Assembly: GCF_003121705.1 (NCBI RefSeq)
Contig: NZ_PYHR01000002.1
Location: 1,488,001-1,552,000 of the forward strand
From: Serinibacter arcticus
GTDB taxonomy: Bacteria > Actinomycetota > Actinomycetes > Actinomycetales > Beutenbergiaceae
Direction of reading: 5' to 3'
Length of the DNA: 64,000 nt
A program made the position numbers and the translations under genes. Below the pieces are notes generated by a model. That model saw nothing but the letters and a program-made list of their open reading frames with translations. It searched no databases and was not told the DNA's origin. Position 1 is the first letter of the stretch, and each line of letters begins with the position of its first letter. Shown one piece after another: positions 1 to 8,483 of this stretch.

Positions 1-146
1 AGGCTGACGGCGGTGGCGACCGCCACGGCGACCGGCGCGTAGCCCGGCGAGGCGTCGGCCTCGGTGACGGCGATCCAGAGGAGCGCGAGCAGCACCGCGC
101 GCACCGCCACGGACCTCAGCCACACCGTCACGCCCGGTCGTCCCAC
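1..146 (-). CDS. mnhE: Mrp-type antiporter subunit E (partial)
   Basis: Only the first 48 or so codons are in the window; the gene runs off the left edge. The visible protein has a basic N-terminus followed by a hydrophobic stretch (RAVLLALLWIAVTEAD) typical of the first membrane segment of MnhE/MrpE. I chose the GTG at 146 because a GGGGAGGAG ribosome binding site lies 5 bases upstream; it begins 23 bases after the stop of the preceding D-type subunit. MnhE is a small membrane subunit of the multisubunit cation/proton antiporter. The assignment rests on position in the operon and hydropathy, because the conserved C-terminal half is missing here. Confidence 0.7.
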   Translation of the reverse strand, partial: MGRPGVTVWLRSVAVRAVLLALLWIAVTEADASPGYAPVAVAVATAVS

Positions 147-169
147 GCCTGCTCCTCCCCTGTCCGCGC

Positions 170-1966
170 TCACGACGCGCCCCGTCCGACGGCCCACACC
201 AGCGCCACCGCGGCGGCGACCAGGAGGAGCAGCCCCGAGCCGATCCACGTGCCGACCGCGCCCTGCGCCCGCTCGAGCAGCGCCGAGGGTCGCGGTCCCG
301 CCGCGATCCGCTCCCCCGCGCGGGCCCGGGCCCGGCCCAGCCCTCGGAAGGCCGACTCCGTCGCCCGCACCGCGGCGCGGACCGCGCGCTCCTCGACGGC
401 CACGACGTCGCCCGGCGGCACGAGGTCGCCGCGCGGGTGCGCGAGCCGCGAGTCGGCGAAGCGGGGACGCGCCGCCAGCACGACGGCCGCGGCGCCGAGC
501 GCGAGCCCGGCGACCACCGGCCACGTCTGCGCGCCCAGCGCCGCGGGATCCAGCAGACCGGGCACCGACAGCACGTCGGCGTGACGCTGCGCGAGCACCG
601 TGACCGGCACCACTGCCCCCACGCACAGGGCGACCCACGCGACGTCGCGCGTGAGGGGCGTCGGGCGCACGTCGCGCTCGCGCCGTCGCATCACGACGGC
701 GAGGCGCACCAGCAGCAGCGTCGACCCGAGCCCGATGAGCGGGAGCACGTCCGCGAGCGGCAGCGCGGTGAACGGGACGACGGCGTCGCCCACCGCCTCC
801 TTGGCCACGTACTTGGCCACGAAACCGCTGGTGAGGGGCAGCCCGGCCAGCGAGGCGCCCGCGACCGCCATCGCGGTCGCCACCACGCGGCGCGGCAGCC
901 GCTCCGCGTCCCACGCCTGGACCCCGAGGAACAGCGCCCCCTTCACCAGCCCGTGGTGCACGGCGTAGACGACCGCGGCCAGCGCGCACGCGGCCGCGAG
1001 GTCGGGCTCGATCAGGGCCGCCCCCACGAGCGCCGTGATGAACCCCATCTGGCTGATGCTGCTGTACGCGAGCACCACCTTCGGGTCGTCCTGCAGCAGC
1101 CCCACCGGCACCGCCAGGAAGCCGCCGACCAGCGCCAGCAGCAGGAGCAGGGAGCCCCAGCCGGGCTCGCCGTCGCCCTCGCCCAGCGGGAGGAACCGGA
1201 GCCAGCCGATCAGGCCGGCCTTGAGCATGACGCCGGAGAGCACGGCGCTCGCGGGCGTGGGCGCCGCGGGGTGGGCCAGCGGCAGCCACACGTGCAGCGG
1301 CACGGTACCCGCCTTCACGCCGAACCCGGCGATCAGGAGCCCCACGATCAGCCCGCCCGACGGCGAGTCCGCCACCGCTCCCGGCACGTCGGCCACCGTC
1401 GTCGCCCCGGCGGCGGCCACCAGGAGCAGCGCGCCGAGCACGGCGGCCTCGCCGAGCACGGTCAGGACGAGGTAGATGCTCCCGGCCCGACGCGAGAGGG
1501 AGGTGCCGGTGTGGATGACGGCCGCGTACCCGACGAAGCTCACGAGCGTGAAGCACAGGTAGAACGTCACGACGTCGTCGGCCACGAAGACGCCGACGTT
1601 GCCGACCAGGCACAGCAGCAGGAACGCGCTCAGCACCTCGGGCCGCCGGGTCTTCGCGCGGGGCACGAACGCGAGGGCGAGGGCGTAGAGCGCCGCCGCG
1701 AGCCCCACGAGGGGGCGCCCCAGATCGTCCAGCCGCGCGCTCGATCCGAGCAGGAACCAGTCGGCGCGGTGCACGGCGTCGTCGCCCAGGAGCGCGAGCA
1801 GCCCGGCGGGGACGGCGGCGAGCCAGGCCCAGCGACCGAGCCCGGCGTGCACCGACGCCGTCCGCGGCGTCCGTGCCCGGCCGGTGACGCCGATGAGGGC
1901 GGCGACGAGCAGCGGGACGCCGACGACGGCGACCCACAGGACGTCCTGCGAGGCGGCGGCCGTCAC
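170..1966 (-). CDS. mnhD: Mrp/complex I-type antiporter subunit D (third copy)
   Basis: A 598-residue polytopic membrane protein of the MnhD/NuoL/M/N antiporter family. The proton-channel lysines are visible: FGVKAGTVPLHVWLP (Lys218, with the following His-Pro pair in LAHPAAPTP) and GVMLKAGLIG (Lys249), followed by the DPKVVLAYSSISQMGF element and VHHGLVKGALFL. The C-terminal ~120 residues form a polar, arginine-rich loop and one last membrane helix, making it longer than the two sister copies. The GTG start overlaps the TGA of the upstream gene (GTGA), so translation is probably coupled. It should sit in the cytoplasmic membrane and move protons or cations as part of the Mrp complex. Confidence 0.88.
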   Translation of the reverse strand: MTAAASQDVLWVAVVGVPLLVAALIGVTGRARTPRTASVHAGLGRWAWLAAVPAGLLALLGDDAVHRADWFLLGSSARLDDLGRPLVGLAAALYALALAFVPRAKTRRPEVLSAFLLLCLVGNVGVFVADDVVTFYLCFTLVSFVGYAAVIHTGTSLSRRAGSIYLVLTVLGEAAVLGALLLVAAAGATTVADVPGAVADSPSGGLIVGLLIAGFGVKAGTVPLHVWLPLAHPAAPTPASAVLSGVMLKAGLIGWLRFLPLGEGDGEPGWGSLLLLLALVGGFLAVPVGLLQDDPKVVLAYSSISQMGFITALVGAALIEPDLAAACALAAVVYAVHHGLVKGALFLGVQAWDAERLPRRVVATAMAVAGASLAGLPLTSGFVAKYVAKEAVGDAVVPFTALPLADVLPLIGLGSTLLLVRLAVVMRRRERDVRPTPLTRDVAWVALCVGAVVPVTVLAQRHADVLSVPGLLDPAALGAQTWPVVAGLALGAAAVVLAARPRFADSRLAHPRGDLVPPGDVVAVEERAVRAAVRATESAFRGLGRARARAGERIAAGPRPSALLERAQGAVGTWIGSGLLLLVAAAVALVWAVGRGAS

Positions 1967-3477
1967 GGGAACGCCTGCCCGGCGATGATCTGGGCCAGCG
2001 ACCAGGGCGAGTACGACAGCCCCGCGGTGACGCCGAGGACGACGGTGAGCACCGCCGTCACGACGGGCGGCGCGAGGAGCGCCAGGGGTGCCCCGCGACG
2101 CGGACGCTCGTCGGCCCAGGCCGCGTCCGCGTCCGGCGGCAGCGCCCACAGCCGGTAGACGACGGGCAGGAAGTAGCCGGCGTTCAGGACGGTGCTGGTC
2201 AGCAGGACGGGCACGACCCAGGCGTCGCCGGCGTCGAGCGCGCCCGTGCCGAGCGCCCACTTCGAGACGAAGCCGGCCAACGGCGGGAGACCCATCATCC
2301 CGAGCGCCGCGACGGTGAAGGCGGCGCCCGCGAGGGGCAGGCGGCGGCCGACGCCCGCGAGCTCGCTGACCCGGCTGACCTTGAGCTCCTCGGCGAACAG
2401 CCCGGCGCAGAAGAACAGCGTGATCTTCATGACTCCCTGGTTGACGATGTGGACGAGCGCCCCGGCGAGCGCGAGCGGGCTGAGCAGCGCCGCGCCGAGG
2501 GCGACGTAGGAGAGCTGGGAGACCGTGGAGTAGGCGAGCCGTTTCTTCAGGTCGTCCTGCGCCAGGGCCCGCACGGACCCGTAGACGATCGTGAACGCCG
2601 CCATCACCGCGAGGACCGTCAGCACCCCGAGCTGCGCCAGCAGGGCGGCGCCGAAGACGTCGTGCACCACCCGCACGATCCCGAAGGCCCCGGCCTTGAC
2701 GACGGCGACGGCGTGCAGCAGCGCGCTCACCGGGGCCGGCGCGACCATGGCCGCGGGCAGCCAGCCGTGCAGCGGAAAGATCGCGGCCTTCACGGCGACG
2801 CCGATCAGCATCATCGTGGCGATCGCCGTCGCCGTGACCGGCTCGTCGCGGGCGAGCTGCGCGACGGCCTCGACGCCGCCGGAGGTGAACTCGACCGGGC
2901 CGACCTCGGCCGTCAGCCAGACGATCCCCGCCAGCAGGACCACGCCGCCGGTGAGCGTGTAGGTCAGGTACGTGCGGGCCCCCGCGAACGCCCCGCTGGT
3001 GCCGCGGTGCGCGACCAGCGGGTAGGTCACGAGCGTGAGCATCTCGAAGAAGATCAGGAACGTCAGCAGGTTGCCCGCCAGACCGATGCCGGCGGTGGCG
3101 GTGACGCAGAGGCTGAAGAAGCCGAAGAACCGGCTGCGGTTGGGCGACCCCTCGAGGTAGCCGATCGCGTAGATCGTGGTGACGAGCCAGAGCGCCGCCG
3201 AGAGCGCCCCGAAGAACAGGCCGAAGGAGTCGGTCACGAGCACGATGTCGAGCCCGGGCACCCACTCGAAGGCCGCCCGCTGCTTCTCGCCGGCGACCAC
3301 GGGCGGGATCAGGCTGATGACGAGCGCGAGCTTCACCAGCGCGGCGCCCAGGTTGATCGCGGTCCGGGTGCGCACCTGGGACTCGCGGAGAGAGAAGATC
3401 ACGAGGGCGGGGAGCAGCGACGCCAGCAGCACGAGGTAGGGGATCGCGCTGGTGGTGACGGTCGCGTCGGGGTTCAT
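1963..3477 (-). CDS. mnhD: Mrp/complex I-type antiporter subunit D (second copy)
   Basis: A 504-residue membrane protein of the MnhD/NuoM family. Family landmarks are visible: a membrane glutamate in FFEMLTLV (Glu145), the channel lysine in VKAAIFPLHGWLP (Lys230), a second lysine in VVKAGAFGIV (Lys261), and the DDLKKRLAYSTVSQLSY loop. It overlaps the upstream D copy by ATGA and the downstream copy by GTGA. The reading frame is the same as that of mnhC, with no stop codon between them, which I attribute to a one-base deletion at the end of mnhC rather than to a true fusion. Confidence 0.88.
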   Translation of the reverse strand: MNPDATVTTSAIPYLVLLASLLPALVIFSLRESQVRTRTAINLGAALVKLALVISLIPPVVAGEKQRAAFEWVPGLDIVLVTDSFGLFFGALSAALWLVTTIYAIGYLEGSPNRSRFFGFFSLCVTATAGIGLAGNLLTFLIFFEMLTLVTYPLVAHRGTSGAFAGARTYLTYTLTGGVVLLAGIVWLTAEVGPVEFTSGGVEAVAQLARDEPVTATAIATMMLIGVAVKAAIFPLHGWLPAAMVAPAPVSALLHAVAVVKAGAFGIVRVVHDVFGAALLAQLGVLTVLAVMAAFTIVYGSVRALAQDDLKKRLAYSTVSQLSYVALGAALLSPLALAGALVHIVNQGVMKITLFFCAGLFAEELKVSRVSELAGVGRRLPLAGAAFTVAALGMMGLPPLAGFVSKWALGTGALDAGDAWVVPVLLTSTVLNAGYFLPVVYRLWALPPDADAAWADERPRRGAPLALLAPPVVTAVLTVVLGVTAGLSYSPWSLAQIIAGQAFP

Positions 3478-4961
3478 CGCGCACCTGCCGCGGGGTCGAG
3501 GACGGAGCCGGGGTAGCCCGAGCCGATCAGCTCCGCCAGCGGGGCGGCGGCCAGGCCGAGCACGACGGCGAGGACCGCGAGCACGAACGGCGTCACGCTG
3601 AGCACGGCGCTCACGCGCTGCGGCGTCGGCACGTCGTCGTCGCCGGGGACGTTGAACGTCGCCCGCACCATCACCGCCGTGTAGGCGAACGCGAGCAGCC
3701 CGCCGACGAGCAGCGGCACGAACCACCACCACTCGTCCGAGGCGATCGAGGAGCTCAGGAGCTGCCACTTGGGGACGAAGCCGAAGGTCGGGGGCAGCCC
3801 CGCCAGGCTGACGCCGGCGACGCCGAGCGCCGCCACCGTCATCGGCATCCGCGTCACCGCGCCCCGCAGCCCCGCGAGGCGGTCGCTCCCGTAGGCGAGG
3901 GCGAGGGTCCCGGCGGCGAGGAACATCGCGGCCTTCGCCAGGCCGTGCGCGAGCGCGATCAGCACGCCTCCGGTCCAGCCGGCGACCGCGGCGTCGTCGA
4001 TCACGCCGTCGAGCGGGGAGGCCAGCGCCAGCACGAGCACGAGGTAGCCCACCTGCGAGACCGTGGAGTAGGCGACGATCTGCTTCAGGCGCCGCCGTCG
4101 CAGCGCCATCACCGCGCCCCACACGACGGCGAGCGCGCCGAACGCCGCCACGACCGTGCCGACGCGGGCCGCGGCCGGGGTGCCTGGAGCGAGCGTGAAC
4201 CACACGCGCAGCAGCACCACGAGCGAGGCCTTGATCACGAGCGCCGAGAGCACGGCGCTGACCGCCGCCGGGGCTGCGGGGTGGGCCACGGGCAGCCACG
4301 AGTGCAGCGGGACGAGCGCGAGCTTGGCCCCGAGGCCGACGGCGCACAGCACCAGCACCACCGGGAGCAGCGGGCTGTCGGCCATGCCCTCGCCCGCGCG
4401 GACCATGTCGAGCGTGCCGGTCTCGCCGTAGACGAGGGCGACGGCGAGCAGGAACAGAAGCGAGCCGACGACGGCGACGAACAGGTACCGCAGCGCCGCT
4501 CCCGCCGCCCCGCTTCCGCCGAGCGCGACGAGCGAGACGGCGGCGACCGTCACCAGCTCGAGCGTCACGTAGGCGTTGAACAGGTCGCCCGCGATCCAGA
4601 CGCCGTTGAGGGCGCCGAGCAGGAACAGCCACAGCGGCCAGAACGCCGGCCCGCCGCGGACCTTCTCGTGGCCGGTGGCGTAGATCGTCACCGCGGGCCC
4701 CACCACGGCGGTCAGTCCGAGGAAGGCCGCGGCGAGCGCGTCGGCCCGCAGCGCGATGCCGAGCGGGAGGTCCCACCCGGCCAGCACGAGCTCCACGGGG
4801 CCGTTCCGGGCGACGTCGAGGACGACGGCGACAGCGACGGCGGAGGTCGCGAGCACCCCCGCGATCGCGACGGCGGGGCGCGCGCGCTCGGGCAGGACGG
4901 CGAGGACGGCGGCGACGGCGATCGGCGCCAGCACGAGGAGCGGCAGGAGGGCGGCGGTCAC
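3474..4961 (-). CDS. mnhD: Mrp/complex I-type antiporter subunit D (first copy)
   Basis: A 495-residue membrane protein of the MnhD family. It carries TLELVTVA (Glu135), AKLALVPLHSWLPVAHP (Lys213), VIKASLVVLL (Lys244) and LKQIVAYSTVSQVGYL, the conserved ion-path elements. The start is a GTG at 4961 that would overlap the natural TGA of mnhC (GTGA) if mnhC were in frame. Three consecutive D-type subunits and no MnhA-type ND5-like N-terminal half distinguish this operon from the classical seven-gene Mrp set. Confidence 0.88.
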   Translation of the reverse strand: MTAALLPLLVLAPIAVAAVLAVLPERARPAVAIAGVLATSAVAVAVVLDVARNGPVELVLAGWDLPLGIALRADALAAAFLGLTAVVGPAVTIYATGHEKVRGGPAFWPLWLFLLGALNGVWIAGDLFNAYVTLELVTVAAVSLVALGGSGAAGAALRYLFVAVVGSLLFLLAVALVYGETGTLDMVRAGEGMADSPLLPVVLVLCAVGLGAKLALVPLHSWLPVAHPAAPAAVSAVLSALVIKASLVVLLRVWFTLAPGTPAAARVGTVVAAFGALAVVWGAVMALRRRRLKQIVAYSTVSQVGYLVLVLALASPLDGVIDDAAVAGWTGGVLIALAHGLAKAAMFLAAGTLALAYGSDRLAGLRGAVTRMPMTVAALGVAGVSLAGLPPTFGFVPKWQLLSSSIASDEWWWFVPLLVGGLLAFAYTAVMVRATFNVPGDDDVPTPQRVSAVLSVTPFVLAVLAVVLGLAAAPLAELIGSGYPGSVLDPAAGAR

Positions 4962-5376
4962 GAGGAACTCCCCCGGGCTCGGCGGCGGCGTCGGTCCCGT
5001 CGGCCTCGCCGTCCCCGTCCGTGTCGCCGGCCTCGCCGTCGTCGTCGAGGTCCTCGTCCTCCTCGCCCGCCGCGCGGACCCGGCGCGCGAGCGTGAGGGC
5101 GAGCGCCGTCACCGCGGCCATGATGACGATGCCGGTGAGCACGAGCGCCTGCGGCACGGGGTCCGGTCCTGCCTCCGCGACGGCGCCCGCGTCCGAGCCC
5201 GCCTCCGAGCCCCCGGTTCCCCGCAGCGCCAGCGCGAGGAGCACCATCATCACGCCGCCGGAGGCGACGTTGAGGGCGACGATCCGGCGGACGTGGTCGC
5301 GCACCAGGAGGTGCCCGAGCAGCCCGACGACGAGCACGGCGACCCCCGTGAGCAGGGTGAGCTGGACGAGGGTCAC
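4958..5376 (-). CDS. mnhC: Mrp-type antiporter subunit C, with apparent frameshift near its end
   Basis: The protein begins at a GTG overlapping the stop of the MbhD-MnhB gene and reads as MnhC: a NuoK-like three-helix subunit with RRIVALNVASGGVMMVL and PQALVLTGIVIMAAV (the conserved PQALxLTxIVI element). After residue ~105 there is an acidic tail rich in Asp, Glu and Gly. The frame then has no stop and would run through all of mnhD1 into mnhD2. Adding one G to the G5 run at 4970-4974 restores an ending Gly-Gly-Ser-Ser-Ser followed by a TGA at 4958-4960 overlapping the mnhD1 GTG, exactly the coupling seen at every other junction. The core is certain; the frameshift may be a sequencing error. 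Confidence 0.8.
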
Positions 5377-6323
5377 GAGGCGCCCCCCGGTGTGGCGACC
5401 TCGAGGTCGGTGTCGGCCCCGGCGGCCAGGAACATGGCCGCGAGCCCGGCGGCGATGCTGAGGGCGAGCAGGGTCTCCACGGCCAGGATGAGCGCGCCGG
5501 CGACGGACGCCTCGAGCACGAGCCACCCGCCCGCGGTGACCGCCGTCGCGCCGGCGAGGACGAGGAAGGCGAGCAGCCCGGCCACCACCGCGACCGCCCC
5601 GATCCGGCCGCGCGGTCCGGCGATCCGCACCCCTGCGAGGTGGGCCACGACGAGCGCGGCGCCCAGCAGCGCGCCCGCCTGGAACGCACCGCCGGGGCGC
5701 GTGGTGCCCGCCACCAGCAGCCACGTGCTCAGCAGGGCGAGCACGGGCAGCAGCACGACGGCGAGCACGCGCACGGCGGGCGAGGGCGCCGCGGGGGCGG
5801 GCACGCGCCGTCGGGCGAGACCGGTCACCCCGACCGCCGCGGCGACCAGCACGGCGATCTCGAGCAGCGTGTCGTAGGAGCGGAAGTTGAGCAGCACGGC
5901 CGTGACGGGGTGCTCCACCCCGGAGTCGGGCATCGCGGCGGCGACGTCGTCGGCGAGCGGGCTGCGCTCGGCCGGCAGCGCGCTGACGGCGACGCCGAGC
6001 GCCACCGCCGTCGCGGCGCCCGCGAGCGCGCCGACCACCAGGACGCGACGGCGAGCTCCGGTCCCCGCCGCGGGCACCGGTGGTCGGCGGTCGGCGATCG
6101 CGTCGACGAGCAGCGCGCCCGCGACCCCGCCGCCGAGGGCCGCCTCGGCGAGCGCGACGTCGGGCGCCCCGAGCCGGGCCCACAGCACGGCCGCGACGAT
6201 GCCGAACACGAGGAACGCCGAGGTCGCGGCCGTGCGCCGCGGTGCGACGACCGCCACCACGGCCACGACGAGCACGGCGAGCAGCAGGGCGAGGTCGAGC
6301 ACGCCGACGTCCGCGGCGATCAC
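5373..6323 (-). CDS. mnhB: MbhD-MnhB fusion subunit of the Mrp-type antiporter
   Basis: A 316-residue membrane protein with two recognisable parts. Residues ~10-75 match the MbhD/DUF4040 module, including FGIVAAVLWARLGAPDVALAE, which in classical Mrp systems is the C-terminal part of MnhA. Residues ~160-310 match MnhB, with TTRPGGAFQAGALLGAALVV. So the accessory C-terminal part of MnhA has been retained and joined to MnhB while the large ND5-like MnhA portion is absent. Start GTG at 6323 overlaps the mnhG stop, and the stop overlaps the mnhC start. The protein acts in the cytoplasmic membrane. Confidence 0.82.
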   Translation of the reverse strand: MIAADVGVLDLALLLAVLVVAVVAVVAPRRTAATSAFLVFGIVAAVLWARLGAPDVALAEAALGGGVAGALLVDAIADRRPPVPAAGTGARRRVLVVGALAGAATAVALGVAVSALPAERSPLADDVAAAMPDSGVEHPVTAVLLNFRSYDTLLEIAVLVAAAVGVTGLARRRVPAPAAPSPAVRVLAVVLLPVLALLSTWLLVAGTTRPGGAFQAGALLGAALVVAHLAGVRIAGPRGRIGAVAVVAGLLAFLVLAGATAVTAGGWLVLEASVAGALILAVETLLALSIAAGLAAMFLAAGADTDLEVATPGGAS

Positions 6324-6676
6324 GAGGAGCCGCCGTCGGATTCTCCGGCGCCGTCGTGCCCGGCGGGCTCGTCGCTCTCCTCGCGGCGCGCGAGCAGGTG
6401 GCTGTTCGCCGCCGTCGCCAGCAGGGCGAGCAGCCAGATCAGCACGAGCTTCGCGGCCACGCCCCAGCCGTCGCCGCCTCCCGCGACGGCGTGCAGCGTG
6501 AGCGCCGCGACGATGAGCCCGAGCCCGAGGTTGTCGGCCTTCGCCACGGCGTGCAGGCGGGTCGCGAGGTCGGGGAAGCGCAGCAGGCCGACCGTGCCGA
6601 CGACCACGAACAGGGTGCCGACGGCGAGGAGCGTCACCACGAGCACGTCCGCCGCGACGGTCAGGGCGGCGGTCAC
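6320..6676 (-). CDS. mnhG: Mrp-type antiporter subunit G
   Basis: A 118-residue protein with the MnhG/MrpG pattern: a first hydrophobic helix (LLAVGTLFVVVGTVGLLRFPDLATRLHA is split here as a family hallmark centred on GLLRFPD), then a second and third helix and a charged C-terminal tail. The GTG start at 6676 is the codon that overlaps the frame-restored stop of mnhF. It is a small membrane subunit needed for assembly and activity of the antiporter complex. Confidence 0.85.
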   Translation of the reverse strand: MTAALTVAADVLVVTLLAVGTLFVVVGTVGLLRFPDLATRLHAVAKADNLGLGLIVAALTLHAVAGGGDGWGVAAKLVLIWLLALLATAANSHLLARREESDEPAGHDGAGESDGGSS

Positions 6677-6932
6677 GGGCGACGCCGAGCGAGGAGGACG
6701 AGCACGACCACGGTGGCGAGGGCGACGACGGTCAGGGCGGTGTCGCGCAGCGCGGGGCCCCGGTGGCGGAGGCGAGAACGATCAGCAGCGCGGTGCCGGT
6801 GGTGCCCAGCAGGACGAAGGCGGTGAGGCGGTCGCGCGTGGTGGGCCCCCGGGCCGCCCGCCAGAGTCCGGCGAGCACGCAGAGCAGGAGCACGACGGCG
6901 GCAGCCGTCATGGCCACGTCCACGGCGTCCAC
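6673..6932 (-). pseudogene. mnhF: Mrp-type antiporter subunit F, frameshifted
   Basis: Reading from the GTG at 6932 (GGAGG upstream), the first ~55 residues are a good MnhF: an N-terminal helix, the RGPTTRDRLTAFVLLG element and a second helix. The frame then ends early at 6732. Inserting one base into the GGGGCCCC tract at 6754-6761 restores Ala-Leu-Arg-Asp-Thr-Ala-Leu and a third helix, ending in TGA at 6673-6675 that overlaps the mnhG GTG. The restored length, 86 residues, is normal for MnhF. It is either a recent one-base deletion or a base-calling error; I mark it as broken because the sequence as given does not encode the full subunit. Confidence 0.72.
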
Positions 6933-7296
6933 GTGTCTGCCACCTCCTCGGGCCGGCCCATCGGCGCGCTGCATCGTCGATGAGGCCGTCGCGAGAAGCG
7001 TGTCGAGCGGGCCCCAGGTCCAGCTCCTATCGTACCGAGACGAACAGTTCAACAGTGCAACGGTCGGGCGTCACCCGTGCGCGCGAGCCGCGATCAGCGT
7101 TCGCTGGGGACTCGTACGGGCCGCGCACGACGGCGCCGGACCACGGGGTCGAGCGCGTTCAGCCCGCCGACCTCACCGGTCCCGTCCGCCGACCGGATGC
7201 CCGGGTATGACGGTCCGTAGGCGTTGGGCCCGGGTACCGACATCGGGTGTCCGGGCGTCTGGGTGTCGGCCCGTCAGGCCGTAAGGCGCAAGGCCG
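6933..7296. other. Intergenic region upstream of the Mrp operon and downstream of SURF1
   Basis: About 360 bases without a convincing gene; both flanking genes are on the minus strand. It is less GC-rich than the coding DNA around 7020-7070. On the minus strand TACGAT (7029-7034) could be a -10 element for the Mrp operon, but no good -35 is spaced correctly. The stretch 7041-7061 has overlapping GTTGAAC/GAACAGTTC repeats that could bind a regulator. Near 7273-7307 there are short direct repeats of GTCAGGCC that can fold and may end SURF1 transcription. Confidence 0.4.
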
Positions 7297-8154
7297 TCAG
7301 GCCTCGGGGCGCTCCGGCGTCCCGCCGCCACCCGCGGCCGCGGGGGCCGCGAGCGCCGCCTGCGCGTCCTCGCGCCGCGCGAGCACGTCGTCGCGCACCA
7401 GCCGGTACCAGACGAACAGCGCGAACCCGCCGAACACGTACCACTGGACCGCGTAGGCGAGGTTGCGCAGGTCGACCCCCGTCCCGCCGTCGAGCGACGG
7501 GGCGGGGACGACAGCGAGCCCGCCGAGGGCGGCGGTGCTCTCGGCGTCGGGCACGAGGTAGGCGTTGTAGATCGGCAGTCCCCAGGTCCCGGCGAAGTAG
7601 GCGGGGCTGATCGAGTCGACCTGACCGGCGGGGAGCGCGAGGTTCTCGAAGGCCTCGCCCGCCGTGATCGCGCCGGTGAGCGTGACCGGCTCCGGCGGCG
7701 CCGGCGGGAGGCCCTCGGCCGATGCGCTCCACCCGCGCACGACGGCGAGCCAGGCGTCGGTGCCGTCGACCCGCAGCGGGGTGACGACCAGGTAGCCGGA
7801 CTCGCCGTCCACGAGGCGGTCCGGCACGAGCACCTCGCCGGCGGGGTCGAAGGTGCCGGTGACCTCGTAGGGGTGACCGACCATCGCCCCCATCACGTGC
7901 GCGCCGGGCTCGAGGACCTCGGTCAGCGCGTCCGGCGCGGCGTCGGAGAGCGCGGCGGCCTCGGCCGCCCGCGCGGCGTCGGCCCGCTCGAAGGCGCGGT
8001 CGATCTGCCAGGCGCCGAGGTTGGCGCACACGATCGCGGCGGCGACGATGAGCGCGAGGATGCCCAGCATCCGGGGGGTCAGCGCCGCCTCGCGCAGCTC
8101 CCGCAGGCCGGGGCGCCCCGACGCGAGGGGCGCGATCGGGGCGTCGTGGGTCAC
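7297..8154 (-). CDS. SURF1 family cytochrome oxidase assembly protein
   Basis: A 285-residue protein with the SURF1 layout: an N-terminal transmembrane helix near residues 25-45 followed by [12 protein letters not shown] (the SURF1 LGxWQxxR hallmark), a ~180-residue outward-facing domain containing VTGTFDP and VVTPLRVDG, and a second helix near the C-terminus ([20 protein letters not shown], the family NHLxYAxQWxxFA-like ending). SURF1 proteins assist heme a insertion or maturation of cytochrome c oxidase in the membrane. I chose GTG 8154; an ATG at 8187 is an alternative giving 11 more residues. No oxidase genes are in the window. Confidence 0.85.
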   Translation of the reverse strand: MTHDAPIAPLASGRPGLRELREAALTPRMLGILALIVAAAIVCANLGAWQIDRAFERADAARAAEAAALSDAAPDALTEVLEPGAHVMGAMVGHPYEVTGTFDPAGEVLVPDRLVDGESGYLVVTPLRVDGTDAWLAVVRGWSASAEGLPPAPPEPVTLTGAITAGEAFENLALPAGQVDSISPAYFAGTWGLPIYNAYLVPDAESTAALGGLAVVPAPSLDGGTGVDLRNLAYAVQWYVFGGFALFVWYRLVRDDVLARREDAQAALAAPAAAGGGGTPERPEA

Positions 8155-8483
8155 GATCCCAGGGTACGTCGCGAGCCGCGACCGCATCGCCCGCGAGCGG
8201 CGCGGTGCCCGGGGCGTCGAGGCCCGGGCGGGCGGCACGACCGGGTCCGGGACAGGCGCCGTCGCCCCGTCCGCAGGGAGCGAGGGCGGCGACGGCCCTG
8301 GCGACCCGACCGCCGTCGCCGTCGCACGCCCGGCCGCCGAGCCACCCGCCCGCCCGACGCGCAGCCCGGGACCGCGGTGCCACCGTGAGAACCCTCACAG
8401 CTGCGGAGCCGTGCCGCAGATCCACCGACCACGAGGGACGTAGGGCCCTCGCCCCATCGGGGAAACAGGGCACTCTAGAGAGC
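8155..8483. other. Divergent regulatory region, SURF1 / xfp operon
   Basis: About 330 bases between two diverging genes with no coding potential of its own. The right half holds a CRP/GlxR-like site (8384-8399), a second inverted repeat CTGCGG-N7-CCGCAG (8401-8419) and CTCTAGAG (8473-8480) just before the xfp start. I could not find a -35/-10 pair I trust for xfp. Confidence 0.5.
8384..8399. promoter_or_regulatory. CRP/GlxR-like binding site upstream of xfp
   Basis: The sequence CGTGA-GAACCC-TCACA matches the CRP-family consensus TGTGA-N6-TCACA at nine of ten defined positions. It lies about 85 bases upstream of the xfp ATG, a reasonable position for an activator or repressor of the phosphoketolase-pta-ackA operon. 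GlxR, the cAMP-binding CRP homologue of actinobacteria, uses this consensus. Binding here is inference. Confidence 0.5.

Noticed and set aside
1963-6183. A single 1,406-codon open frame spanning mnhC to mnhD2
   Set aside because: Its middle part is the out-of-frame reading of mnhD1, rich in Arg and Pro, and one added base restores a normal mnhC stop. It is not a real giant protein.
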